Shown piece by piece: positions 1 through 11,367 of a DNA stretch of 64,000 nucleotides. The notes beneath the pieces are model-generated. The model worked only from the letters and a program-made list of their open reading frames with translations, did no database searches and had not been told where the DNA came from. Position numbers and translations under genes: made by a program. Each line of letters begins with the position of its first letter. Within the stretch, counting starts at the first letter, position 1. The stretch covers positions 4,402,001-4,466,000 of the forward strand of contig OZ199839.1 of NCBI GenBank assembly GCA_964304625.1, read 5' to 3'. The stretch comes from Kudoa neothunni. Its lineage: Eukaryota > Cnidaria.

Positions 1-316
1 ATTACGAAGTAAATAAATTAAGATTAATTTTTAAATTTATTCTTGAACGACTCTCGCACCACCAATGATGGTTCTTCGCATCCCCTGTAGGGAAGCACTG
101 ATGTAGACGAACTGCCTTATTCTACCGATGGCAACAAGGGAAGTATTTCATAAATCGTTGAAAAATATTGTGCTGTTAACACGTTTCTCGAGTTTTAATT
201 ATTTTTTAAAAATCAATATATAGTTAACTGGTCTTTTTAGACGCAATTTAATAATTTTTAAATGCCAATTTTTTCTGAAATGTTTGCGCACGTGAGTGTG
301 TGAAATTAGGTGTGAC
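1..316. other. Non-coding AT-rich flank
   Basis: No credible reading frame, RNA gene or repeat boundary is visible. The last bases before 317 contain the left copy of the 8-bp target duplication of the neighbouring hAT element. Confidence 0.5.
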
Positions 317-1242
317 CAGGGCGTCCAATGAGACTATCGGAAAAACCCCAAGGTAGAACTCTTAAGAAACCCAAGGTCGCAAAGAAAACACAATAGTATT
401 ATTAAAATGACAAATTTTTTTATTTTAAACGCGTTTTCTAATTACTGTCGTCAATTGAATCGTCTTAATCATCGTCACAACCCTTAGTTAAGAAGCTTGA
501 TCTATTTTTCAAGCGCTCATGGTATCGTTGGCTTACAACACCGCTGTTCACATCATGCATTAGTTTATTTGTTGGATGCGACGTCAAACACGTATTATTA
601 TTTTTTCTGATCAACTGCTTTGCGTTAAGTTTACATTTTACAGTTTCAACCTTGAATGAGTTTGTTTAGATTTTACTGTGCTCATCAATGAATAAATTCG
701 TTCAACATTTGCAGTAGCTGGAATTTCTGTCCTTAGCATCTTGATCAAGCCAACATTTAAACCTACTTTTAATCCATCTTGATTGGAGTACATACCATTC
801 CTCCCTCTTTTTTGAGCTCCGTTTGAAATTTCGTGCATACTTTAAAATAATATACGTCAATAACCTCAAAATGTGTTATTAAAAAAAAGAAAATTTCAAG
901 ACGGCGTTTAAATACCCAAATACAATCACAAAATAATAAGAACAATTGATTAAGTAACAATTATCCAGGGGTTGGAAAACAGCGCGTTATCGACGACCGT
1001 GACATCTTTTTAAAATTTCGAGTAATTTTAATTCTCTCCATTACTAAATCAGTAAATATGATTATTCTACCTAATTCTAAAACTTATTATTTATAACTGA
1101 TCTCAAGGAATTCAATAATCTACAAGTTTTGTAAAGAAATAAAACCTAAAGATTTGACTTAAAGTGAAAAAAACCCCAAAAACCCAAGGTTAATAGAAAA
1201 ATCCCGAGATCATAGGAAAAACCCCAAGGTTTGGACGCCCTG
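317..1242 (-). mobile_element. hAT transposon, internally deleted derivative
   Basis: The 926-bp element starts CAGGGCGTCCAA and ends with the inverted copy TTGGACGCCCTG. It is flanked on both sides by the 8-bp duplication GGTGTGAC (309-316 and 1243-1250), the size used by hAT transposases. The subterminal regions repeat an 'aaaccccaaggt' motif in both orientations. On the minus strand at about 640-800 a frame includes ATANVERIYSLMSTVKSKQT, which matches the C-terminal hAT dimerisation region (family pattern S.ERVFS...IK..RN.L). Only this tail of the transposase survives, so the copy cannot move by itself. It is probably a deletion derivative mobilised by a relative elsewhere. Confidence 0.85.
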
Positions 1243-2490
1243 GGTGTGACCGACTTAACGCACTTTTTTCTTGGTCCCGAGGGTGTTACATGATATTGGT
1301 TTCTTACTGAATATAGATTATTGAGGTCAAACTAACGTCCGGAATTCCGTTAACTATAGTTTTTCCTTGTTTACAACAAATATTTTAATTAAAGAATTAA
1401 TGATACACTTAACTTTTAAATCTAGTGGAATTTAAAGCAGCAAACGCCTAATGACATTGGAGAAAATGAATTCTAAATCAGGTAATAAGGTAGGATTAAG
1501 CACCTACATGCATCCTTTTTGTGTGTCGTTTTCTCGCCTATACTTTTATGATAGGTTATTATAAGAAAAAACAACACCGATGGCAAGAACTCAACTAATT
1601 ATGGTTACTTCCTATTTGGCTACCAAGTCCTAAATACACGTGGTTAGTAGCACTTGTGAAATCTTCGTTAATTTCTACGACCAATGGAAACCCAGTTTAT
1701 CATCCCCATATTAACTTCCAGTTTAATTGTTCGATTTTAAAACATTTTTAATAATGTTCCTTATACGAAAGTATATGACCCTACCATTTAAATAAGGTTT
1801 GCACGTTTTATTACAAATTATCTTCTCTATCGTTTTTTATATCGACTATAAACTTTAAGAGCAAACGTTAGGATCGATTCAGAATTTTTTTAGTTTATAT
1901 ATTTTTTCTCCAACTTATTTACAATCAAAAAAAATTACAAATTATTTTATCGCTAAAATTTTATCATTAAATTTTTGTAGTGACAAGATAGTAAGGCTTT
2001 AATTCTATAACATTGAAAGTTCGTTAATAAAAATCATTAATTTATTTCCCCTGACTCATTTGTAAAAAAATTAAAGTTGCAAGGAAAAAACTGCAATAAA
2101 CAAAAATTTTATCAATATATAATTTCCAAATAATATGTTGGATATAACTAAGTATACGTATGTCGGAATAATTCAAATCGCACCTTCAATCATTTCCCTA
2201 CAGTCTGATTAATGATAAAATCAATAAGCCAAACGAACCATTCAAGAATATATTATAATGACCACACCGTACATATTTTGCATAAAACATCCTTGAGTTG
2301 ACTATCCTAACCTAATGAGAGCCTGAAGTATCCAAAAAACAATTAATCTCAGCAGAAATACTAAGACATCCTCCCAATTTAGGAATGAAAACCATACCAC
2401 GACAGAATTCATCGATATTAATTATATCGTGAGAAAACTACCATAGGATAAAATTTGAATTATGAAAGAAAAAATTACGTAGAATAATAA
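1243..2490. other. Non-coding AT-rich stretch
   Basis: No supported gene. It begins with the right target duplication of the hAT derivative and runs to the presumed 3' end of pyruvate kinase. No tRNA, long repeat or conserved protein fragment was seen on either strand. Confidence 0.45.
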
Positions 2491-2496
2491 TTTATT
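2491..2496 (-). terminator. Candidate poly(A) signal of the pyruvate kinase gene
   Basis: Reads AATAAA on the minus strand, about 115 nt downstream of the pyruvate kinase stop codon at 2612. Position and strand fit a cleavage signal. AATAAA is common by chance in DNA this AT-rich. Confidence 0.4.
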
Positions 2497-2611
2497 AGCA
2501 TCAAGCAACGCAAAAACAAATGAACAAAAATCTAACGAAAATAAACTAACGAGAACGTAATGTCATAACTTAGTTGGATCCAATGATTAACCAATAAATG
2601 TAATAGTAGAT

Positions 2612-4309
2612 TTAGATTTCGAGTTTGTTTCCACTGACCGATTGATTGAGTCCACGGAGAGTTCTGTCGCTACCAATGCGAAGAATTCTCATGGTGTTGC
2701 TGAATCCGGGGCCATTTTGCCATCCACACACAAAGATAACGGTGGAGTCAGTTCTTACGAAACCGAGTTTTTTTGATTGAACAATAGCATACTGGAGTCG
2801 TTCGGCAACATCATCTTCCCAAACTTTAAGTGGGGCACCAGGATGATGTAGAGGGAAAAGACCGCGACACAAATTGAGTTGTCTTACAACTCTGATATCT
2901 CTGCTCACAACAACAATAGGACATTTGGGTCTAAAATTGGAGATAAATTGGGCGGTTCTTCCAGATGTTGAAAAGACAATAATAGCGTCAGCTTTCAGCT
3001 TGTAGGAAACGCTAGCAGCACACATAGCAACACCTTCAGATGGATTCATGTCAACTTTGGTATTTTTTATTTCTTCATATGTACGCTTGTAGAAAATAAT
3101 ATCTTCAGCTTCACGGCAGATTTTTCTCATTTTTTTAACAGCGATGGAGGGAAAATTTCCGTTTGCAGTCTCTCCAGACAACATAACACAGTCGGCTCCG
3201 TCAAGAACGGCGTTTCCAATATCGGATACCTCAGCACGAGTAGGTCTTCTATTGACGATCATGGATTCCATCATTTGGGTGGCACAAATAACTGGTTTGT
3301 TGCGGTAGTTACATTTGGCAATGATCATTTTTTGGGCTGCAACAACCTTGGACAAAGGCAAATCCATACCAAGATCTCCTCTGGCAACCATAATACCATC
3401 ACTAGCCTCAATGATTTCGTCGATGTTTTTAACTCCCTCGAAGTTTTCAATTTTTGATACGATTTTGATTTTGTCACCATTGGGTTTGGTTTGAAGCAAT
3501 TTTCTGATTTCTTTGACGTTATCAGCATTTCTGATGAACGAAGCAAAGATAATATCGAGATCCATATCGGCAGCAAACAAAACATCTTTCTTATCTTTCT
3601 CGGCAAGAGCAGGCAAATCAACAGAAACACCAGGAAGGCAACAATTTTTTCTGCTTCCAAAAGTAGCACCACATGTAACCTCACATTCAACTTCGTTTTC
3701 AAACGTGATTCGCTTGCATTTCAAGATAGCAGTACCATCAGCAATAAGAATTTTTTGTCCTACTTTACAATCCCTTGGTAGTCCCTTGTAATCGATGTAG
3801 ATTTTTTCAGCAGTACATTTATCCTTAAACTCTTCGTTCGTAGTCAAGATAACGGTGGAATCATTTACCAATGTGATAGATTGATTTCCAACAGTGAGAC
3901 CTGTTCTAATTTCTGGTCCCTTGGTGTCGAGTGCAATACCCACACATCTAGGATAAATTTCTGTGGAAACTTCTCGGATATTTTTTATAAGGTTGGCATG
4001 AAAATCATGATCACCATGAGAGAAGTTCAATCGAGCAATCTTCATTCCTGATGAAATAAGTGCTTTGATCTGGTCCACCGACATACATTTTGGGCCAATA
4101 GTACATATTATCTGAGTACCACATGAAGCTCTGGGCTTAGAAAACACATCCAACTCGCTGAAAAACTCAATACAAGAAGAAGCACGGTCAGCCAATTCGT
4201 AGTTGTGTTGAGCAACAGATGTGTGATTAACTTCCTACATTAACATATATATGAGAAAAGTGGCACAATACAATGAGCTTTAACGTACGTTTCCTTTAGT
4301 TGGTGTCAT
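2612..4309 (-). CDS. PK: Pyruvate kinase
   Basis: Catalyses phosphoenolpyruvate + ADP to pyruvate + ATP, the last step of glycolysis, in the cytosol. The main exon (2612-4234) encodes the whole enzyme: CTIGPK near the N-terminus, the RLNFSHG motif, the B-domain insert, SKIENFEGV, the ARGDLG metal/phosphate loop, CATQMMESM, RPTRAE, and a C-domain with STSGRTA and GWQNGPGF. All are hallmark motifs and no catalytic residue looks changed. The long frame has no upstream ATG before a stop. A 54-nt intron (4235-4288, GTACGT..GTAG) joins it in phase 0 to a 7-codon first exon, ATG at 4307-4309, coding MTPTKGN. The product is then about 547 residues, close to animal PKM length, with a C-terminal extension of some 15-20 residues (ending GNKLEI). 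The family is certain. The tiny first exon is inferred from splice signals and frame. Confidence 0.95.
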
Positions 4310-5611
4310 TGGTAACCGACTCACAATCAATACTAAGTAGTAATCAGTACTTGGATTTAGTTCTTACTAGCGATTTCGTATCACGAGGTTTTAATGCTAT
4401 TCATCATTGTCATTATGCATAATGTTTAATAAATATTGCTGATAATAATCGGCGTAAGCCACAACTCGGCTAATTAAATATTCATTCATATAAATATTAG
4501 GTTAAAATTTATTTATTTTGAATCTAAAGTTTAGGGCACACATTAGAAATACTCATAACTTGGAGGCGTGATTTTAATCTGTTCGAAAGTAGTATTAATC
4601 CGTAAAAAGTTAATCGAGTTTTTAACTAAATGGCTATCCTCTTAATGTGGGTCCTATCCGCAACTTATTTATCAAAACTTCTATGACGCCAACCTAATTT
4701 TTACGAATACTGCACTAATAATTTTACCTTCTGAGAAACGAACATTTTTTTAACAAAAGTGATAATCCGCAGGGAATCATGTTAATTTATGACCTTATCC
4801 ATGGAATATGAATCGCTTATACAAATCACGAATATGATATTATACTGTTACAGCTTTACTAAAGGTAACCGCCAATACGAAATCTACATATCGAACAGAT
4901 AAATACAATTATTCCATACTTGTAAAAAAATATTAATATTTTTTTCTATTGAGTAGTTGTTGAATTATTTAATGGGCATCTTATTGTGTTTTTGTTGTTC
5001 TTTTATTTAATCAGATTTTTAATATCCATCACAATGGATTACTAATGATGTTTATCGTATTAACCCTTAAGGACTTAGGTCACTAAGGTGTCGGCTTTAT
5101 CTGCAAGTTGGTAGTATAAATATTTTAACGCTTTCACGGTCGTGTCAATCTCCACCAACCTAAAGGAACCTTACAATAATGAATTACTCGTACATAACAC
5201 TATTCGTATGCGTATTATGTGTTGTGTTGTAAATAATTTTCTTATTAATAATATATTAAAAATTCTAACAATTAAATCATTCGTCCCACATAATTTTCAA
5301 GTATACAATAGTGTATTGATGTAACGCAGAAATTGGCAAGATGAAAACCATTGTGTCGCATCCATTTTTGCGCTGGACACCGTCGAATAGCGCATGCGTT
5401 CGGCCAAAAATAACGGGTTTCCGTCGATAATATAATCAATAATGAATTAATTTGAAGCAAAAATTAACTTGTATATTTTTTCGTATTAAAATAACGTTCT
5501 AGATTTTATGTTCTGTAAAAGCTGTTCAAATATTGAGTCAGCTTTTTCAAGTTCGGTTTATATGGTCAAGCATTGACAAAATCTTATTCAGAAGGAGTTT
5601 TCTAACTTTTC
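4310..5611. other. Upstream region of pyruvate kinase; no gene seen
   Basis: AT-rich sequence that should include the pyruvate kinase promoter on the minus strand. No core promoter element stands out. Short open frames at 5142-5324 (+) and 5272-5460 (-) have no recognisable family and overlap each other, so they are not called. Confidence 0.4.
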
Positions 5612-5615
5612 TCAA

Positions 5616-6090
5616 TTAATATAATTCTTCTTGGTTTGATATAATAATTTTATCCATATAATCAGAGTCGTCATCAATCTTACCAAATTCAGGAAAATCT
5701 GATGTTGTCGAAATATCAGAGATGTCGATTATGTCGCTTTCAAGAGTTTCTTCAATAGGATTTGTTAATTTTAGTGATTTTTCCCCTTCAAACAGCTCAA
5801 TTATGTTATGTTTAAATTGATCATCATCGGAATCATCATCTAATGGATTTTCAGAGAGGAAAAATGATTTCCTAAAGCAGTTAACTATGGCTTCCCTTTT
5901 CAATGTAATCCCATATTTTGATTGTCGAATGAATAACATACAAAACATTAGCTACAATGTAGCCAATATCTTGAAATTCGATCTGATATATGAATGACGT
6001 CATTAGATTTCTTTTGTGCATCATTATAAAGCTTTAACAATTCCATTATCCAATGGCTGAAGCACGCTGGTTGTGTTAGAAGAAAAGTAG
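5616..6090 (-). pseudogene. Pogo/Tigger-type transposase remnant (C-terminal part)
   Basis: On the minus strand at about 6030-6090 a frame reads NTTSVLQPLDNGIVKAL, the end of the pogo/Tigger/CENP-B DDE domain (family pattern PPNTTS.LQP.DQG). A second frame at 5616-5948 contains IVNCFRKSFF, the family's '..NCFRK.GF' block, and then an acidic tail. The two pieces are in different frames, so the gene is broken. The N-terminal CENP-B-like helix-turn-helix and first catalytic Asp are missing, cut off near 6107 where hAT-like end sequence begins. This is a different copy from the Tigger element at 9528. Confidence 0.7.
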
Positions 6091-6106
6091 CAGTGTTACA
6101 TTAGAC

Positions 6107-7347
6107 CAGGGGTGGACAACGGACAACCTGCGGCTGTTTGGGCTGTTTAAGGTCATAAGTGCGGTTCCCCACCTTACGCGCATAATATAAACTACAATAT
6201 CTAAGGTTAAAACGCGAATAAATTATATAATTACTAATTGATGAACTCATTATTACGCTCAAATTTTGAATTTTCATCAGACAATTTATTTTTTAATGGA
6301 AATAGATGGGTATTAAAAAAATGTGATACTCCAATTTCACCGATTTGAACTAATTATCTTAATTTGCAATTTAGAAGTTAAATATAGAAAGAAAAGATTC
6401 AGCGAATACAAATAACTCATGAATAATAAAAATTCCTCATGGAACATTGTTCTATGCATATGCAATTATTAACGAGACACAATAACTCCAAGTGTTCTCA
6501 ATTTTATCTACGGTTTTATTGCATAAATTTTTTTTATCATTATTCAAAATTTCTCCTTAATTAAAAGGTTATTATTAAACTAAAACTATTTAAAAATAAA
6601 CTTTACGATCATTATACAAAATACATCTTATCTGTTTATATGCAAACTTTGTTTAAACCTTTAAATTAGACTCATGAAAGTGTTGATAGTTTTCCCAGTT
6701 TATACATTTTGTTGAGTCAACTTTTTTACATAAAAAATAGTTATATATATATTTTTTCATTAAATGTTATCCATTAGAAAGAATTCTCTTGTAATATTAA
6801 ACGTTCTTCAGTTTTAATACAAAGAAAACTCCATATAAAATGTCGTTTAACTTATTAAATTCAGGAAAATACACTAGAAAGTAAGTAATTCTTTCAATTT
6901 GAAAAGATTAAATTATATGGTTGAAATTTTCTTTTTGTTGACAATAATAATCATGAAAGTGAATTTGTATCGTATATTTGTTGAATAGAGATCAATGGTA
7001 AAATTTCTAATTCATCATAATGGAAATTATCGAAAATGAAATTACAATATTACTTGAGGTAATAAGACAAATTCAAGTGCATACTTCTATTATTCTTGTT
7101 ATTTCTCCATGCATTAAAATACTAATGATAAAAATAATAGGTTAATTAGTTTTTAGAAAAACGCGTAGATACATTAACTGGATTATTTCCTCCAAATTTT
7201 TTTGAAATGTACGTATTCATGGTTTAAAAGTTAAATGTTTTGACTTTCAAGTCTAAATTTAATATGCGACTCTGGGAATAGAAAAAATTTCCCCCGCCAT
7301 CAATAATTGGCTCCTCCGGCGACATCGGTTGCCGACCCCTGCCCCTG
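6107..7347. mobile_element. Possible hAT-type non-autonomous element
   Basis: The left edge reads CAGGGGTGGACAAC, like many hAT termini. The right edge reads GTTGCCGACCCCTGCCCCTG, whose complement is CAGGGGCAGGGGTCGGCAAC. Flanks CATTAGAC and CATTATTC agree at 6 of 8 positions, an imperfect target duplication. The interior is AT-rich and non-coding. The left edge abuts the pogo remnant abruptly, which supports insertion there. The exact right end (7341 or 7347) and whether both ends belong to one element are unsure. Confidence 0.4.
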
Positions 7348-7485
7348 CATTATTCAAATATTTTTGGTGGGCTAAGAAATAGTCGAGAAATAGTAAAAAA
7401 ATTATCTTAGAAATAATGAGTTGCCTGTTATATTTTTCAAGAAAGTACACAAAAATGTAACTGGTCATTTAGGCCTTTTTATTAT

Positions 7486-8825
7486 GGTAGTGTCTTTTGG
7501 TCTGGCAGATAAGTTTTATGATCGTTTTGCCTTTTTCACCATAAAAAACAAAATAAGATTTGTTATTTTATGATTATTATATTACAACGTTTAAAAACGT
7601 ACATTCGATATGGTAGTCGTTCCAGTTGGGAAGTCTTACCGATATTGCTTGTTTATGTTATTCAGATTTTATTATTTTATGTAGCATTGTATTGTTTTAT
7701 TTTTCGAGTAGATTTATGAAAAATCGATTAATTAGCCATAGTATCAACATAATGTTGTAACGTTGTATTTTATGGAACTTATATATAGGATAGCGTTGTT
7801 ATACATACAAGATGAACAGCGCCGATGGTGGATTAGAAGATAGTGATATTAACACTGAAAAGAATAGTTTTTTAACGTTAGTGATATATTTTGTCACTTT
7901 TCGGAGTTTAAATTGAGAATCTAACAGTTCGAATATCAGAGAAAAAATAATATTTCCGTATTAAATCGCAAAGTCATTGAGAGCGCACAAAAATGATATG
8001 TTCGAGTATTATAATGTCACATGAAATAATATCGGTAATATTATTGAATGATTTAAATAATAGAGTAAATACTCTTTCTGTTTTCAGTAGAACTTGTTAT
8101 AAGGCGGATTTGTTAGGAAGTATCGTTTTTAAATTAACTTCTAAAATTTTAATAAGTTTCTATAATTATGTTATCTTACATGTAACCATCATTATATACG
8201 CTCAGCGTTTAAGAATATTCTATCATAATTAATATATTTTTTTTAGAAAGTAAATGAAAATGTTTAACTACTTTATTGGGACATTAAAAATGTTTATTTT
8301 AATTAAATAATTAATATAATTTTTAGATATAAATATGTTAAACTACTTTGCTGCTTGACCAAATAAATTATTTGTATATTAAGCATCGTGTGAACTAGAT
8401 CTTTAGTATTATTTTATTGAAAATAAATATTGATAAATTATCGGACTGATATAAACAATATTCTCTTATTTTTAAAAATAAGGTAAAATACATTTGATCA
8501 CCATTACTTGTAAGCGCGCTTTAAAGGTCAGTATAACACAAGTTAAGTTATCAGAATATATAAATATGAAGTTTAAATTTTTATGGGATAATTAAACTTA
8601 ATGAACTCTTTGATTCAAAAATATAACGTTTCATAAGTTTAACCGTAAAAATCTTGATGTTATCCGTTTCTAAATAGGGTCTTCTACATATTCTTCAATC
8701 AAACATAATTTTTAGATATATTTATCATTGAAATGTTATTTATAATGTTAAATTTTATGGTATACCAACTTAACGTAAATTTATAAAACACGCAACGCTA
8801 ATCTGTCAGACCAACAGTCACTGCC
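7486..8825. mobile_element. Non-autonomous MULE, deletion derivative of the type at 19.5 kb
   Basis: The 1,340-bp element is flanked by the 8-bp direct repeat TTTATTAT (7478-7485 and 8826-8833). Its ends are inverted: GGTAGTGTCTTTTGGTCTGG on the left and, complemented, GGCAGTGACTGTTGGTCTGA on the right. Both ends match those of the larger MULE at 19535-23649. Homology covers the first coding segment (ATGAACAGC at 7812, like 19864) and then jumps to the 3' region near 23.1 kb, so the transposase core is deleted. Frames inside, such as 7993-8232, are by-products and not genes. Confidence 0.8.
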
Positions 8826-8833
8826 TTTATTAT

Positions 8834-9527
8834 TGTCCTATTCTATTGGCAAATTTTTACATCGCTTAGAGCTTAGTATCTTTATTATATGATATGAATT
8901 CGTAAAACTTTATAATTTCGAGTTTTTTGATAACGTATGGTGACTTTCTTCGCTAAACTTGACGTTCCATCCATTATTTTTTGCAAAGATCAGATATGCG
9001 CTGCGCTCGAGCCATTTTTGCGTTAGATCCATACAGTAACTTTTCAACGCTAGTATTTTGTTGAAACCAATTATTTACGTTTGAATTAAAATAAAACAAG
9101 TAGCAAACAAGTAAATTTTTACAAATTGCGTTTAAGCCATATTGCGTACGACACAAAATGTATAAAAACCATTTAAAATGAAATTTTTCTAAATCAAATT
9201 TAAGAAAGATGTTTCTAATGTTGTTAAGTTTATATTATGTGAGTTAAATTTTCTGGATATTGATTAATTTATATTTCATTGCGATATTACATACGATGCT
9301 TAATTGCCCACGACCCATAAGTTACTGTATAAAAATTCATTAAGAAAGTTTTCTACATGTTTTTATGTAAAATCGTCCAAACCTTATGATGAATATAAAA
9401 GAATAATTTTAGTTTTTAGATTATAAAAAAATTGGATGTGTGAATTGCATTTAGTATTTTTTAATTTCTGGTGACAGAAATCACTAATGTCGTGCTTCGA
9501 TATAGCTTTACTCGGTATTTCATAGTA
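8834..9527. other. Non-coding AT-rich stretch
   Basis: No supported gene. The 60-codon frame at 8974-9156 (-) resembles no family. The right edge is the TA target dinucleotide of the Tigger element. Confidence 0.45.
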
Positions 9528-9736
9528 CAGTGGGTGACGGATAATCCGCACTTTTTACCTTTAGCGTAAATTACGCGTATTTTGAATTTAATTTTCTCAT
9601 CTATTTATACTGATGTAATAATTAAAACTTATAGTATCTCATAAAAACGCAATTATTGGCCCATTGTTGGGTAATCGACACCTTTTTCTATGCTGTCGCC
9701 TCGAAAATCCTCACCGATTTCAGCCTGCTTAGTAAC

Positions 9737-11309
9737 ATGACCGGAAAGAAATCTCATAAATGGCGCACAATGAATAAAAAATATGCCATATTGAATTATT
9801 TTGAGAGTCAACCCCCTCAAGGAACAAACGCCAGACTGTTAAACATTTAAATCTTAAATCTATATCTACATTAAATAGTATATTGTCAAAGAAAGTTGAG
9901 ATTAAACAAGCTGTTGAAAGTGGACTGGCGAAAAAAGTCGTGTAATATTAAAGCAAGGTTCAAACAAAGAAAGAGATCAGCAGGTACATGAGAGGATTTC
10001 ATGGATGAGATCAAAAAATGTTGAGCTCTCTTCAGCGGGAATAATTGCCAAACGAAATGAAATACAAAAAGAAGTTAATAAAGACGCTGAAGATGTTAGC
10101 TACGGTTGGTTCCGTGGTTTCAAAGAGAGGTTTAATTTGCGCAGATTAAACTTTCACGGAGAAGAGAATATTGTTGAAACAAAAACTATCGATGAATGGA
10201 ACTTGCGGTTGAAAGAAATCTTGAAGAATTATAAAGCTGAACAAGTTTATAATCTGGATGAGACAGCTTTATTTTATCAGCAGCACCCAAGTATGACCAA
10301 TGAAACCTAAGTCAATCAGGATATATTATTTTGTTAAATTTTTTATTTAGTAAGAAGTTATGTTCTTTCTAACGAGACAACTGCTAAATGCTCTAAACGA
10401 TCAAAAAAAAGGGTCACACTTTTACTAGGTTCCTCAACGTTAGACGAAAAACTTGAACCGATTGTAATTGGTCATTATGCTCATCCAATATGTTTTAAAA
10501 ATCTAACGCAAACACCAGTCACATATTATTCAAACAAAAAAGCTTGGATGACTTCTGATATATTCACCAATTATTTAATCAAATTAAATAACAATCTCAA
10601 AAAACAAAACAAGAAAATATTAATATTTCTTGATAATGCTAGTTGTCATCCACCGCTAGAGTTATCCAATATCGAGTTAATTTTTTTCCCTAGAAACACC
10701 ACGTCAGTATTACAACCCATGGATCAGGGGTGTTATTAATTCATTCAAGTCCGTTTACAAAAGACATGATACAAAGATCAACTTTTTTTAATTGAAAATT
10801 CCATTGAATTGAAACCCCTGAATATTCTAGATGCATTAGTGTCGATTAAAGGGTCATGGGAAGATATAACAAGACAAACTATATCTAATTGTTTTAAAAA
10901 GGCAGGATTTATTTTTTGAAACTTGTGGTAAATTGACCATAATACGGTTTTTATTAAAAAATATCATTTAGAAACGAAAGAAAGTAAAGAAGAGTCTTTG
11001 GTCACATCGGCTGAAGATAATTGCTCTGATTTCCTTGAATCTATAAATGAAGAAAATCTCATTAGAGTCTGCGAATATGATGGAAATTTTGAGAATAAAA
11101 GTGTTAATACTCCAGACATAATGGAAAACTCATCCGATTCCGATTGCGTGGAAAACCATGAAGAATCTTATAGTTCAAAAGATGCTTTCAAACGCCTCGA
11201 ATACCTTAAAGGTTATTTTACAAAAAATGATTCTAATGTATGTAAATACTTACATATACTCGAGGAAAAAATCTTTGCAATCTCAGCAAAAAAATCAAAA
11301 ACAAACTAA
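9737..11309 (+). pseudogene. Tigger/pogo transposase, broken
   Basis: Begins with MTGKKSHKWRTMNKKYAI, resembling the psq/CENP-B N-terminal helix-turn-helix of TIGD proteins. Next comes a CENP-B-type second DNA-binding segment (WFRGFKERFNLRR) and the DDE domain: YNLDETALFYQ with the first Asp, IFLDNASCHPP with the second, and FFPRNTTSVLQPMDQG leading to the third. The C-terminus is acidic and ends near 11309. The frames at 9737-9847, 10005-10310, 10548-10739 and 10998-11309 are separate, so at least three frame breaks or stops interrupt it. The last part of the element lies beyond the nested hAT and looks non-coding. Confidence 0.85.
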
Positions 11310-11367
11310 AATTACAAGCTTTTTTAAAAAGAAGATAAAATAATACCTTTACAGGAGGATAATTAAT

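Noticed and set aside
3275-3791. Frames on both strands inside pyruvate kinase
   Set aside because: Out-of-frame shadows of a fully conserved enzyme.
7993-8232. 79-codon plus-strand frame
   Set aside because: Lies within the MULE deletion derivative and has no counterpart reading frame in the larger MULE.
8974-9156. 60-codon minus-strand frame
   Set aside because: No family resemblance, no splice context and composition like random AT-rich sequence.
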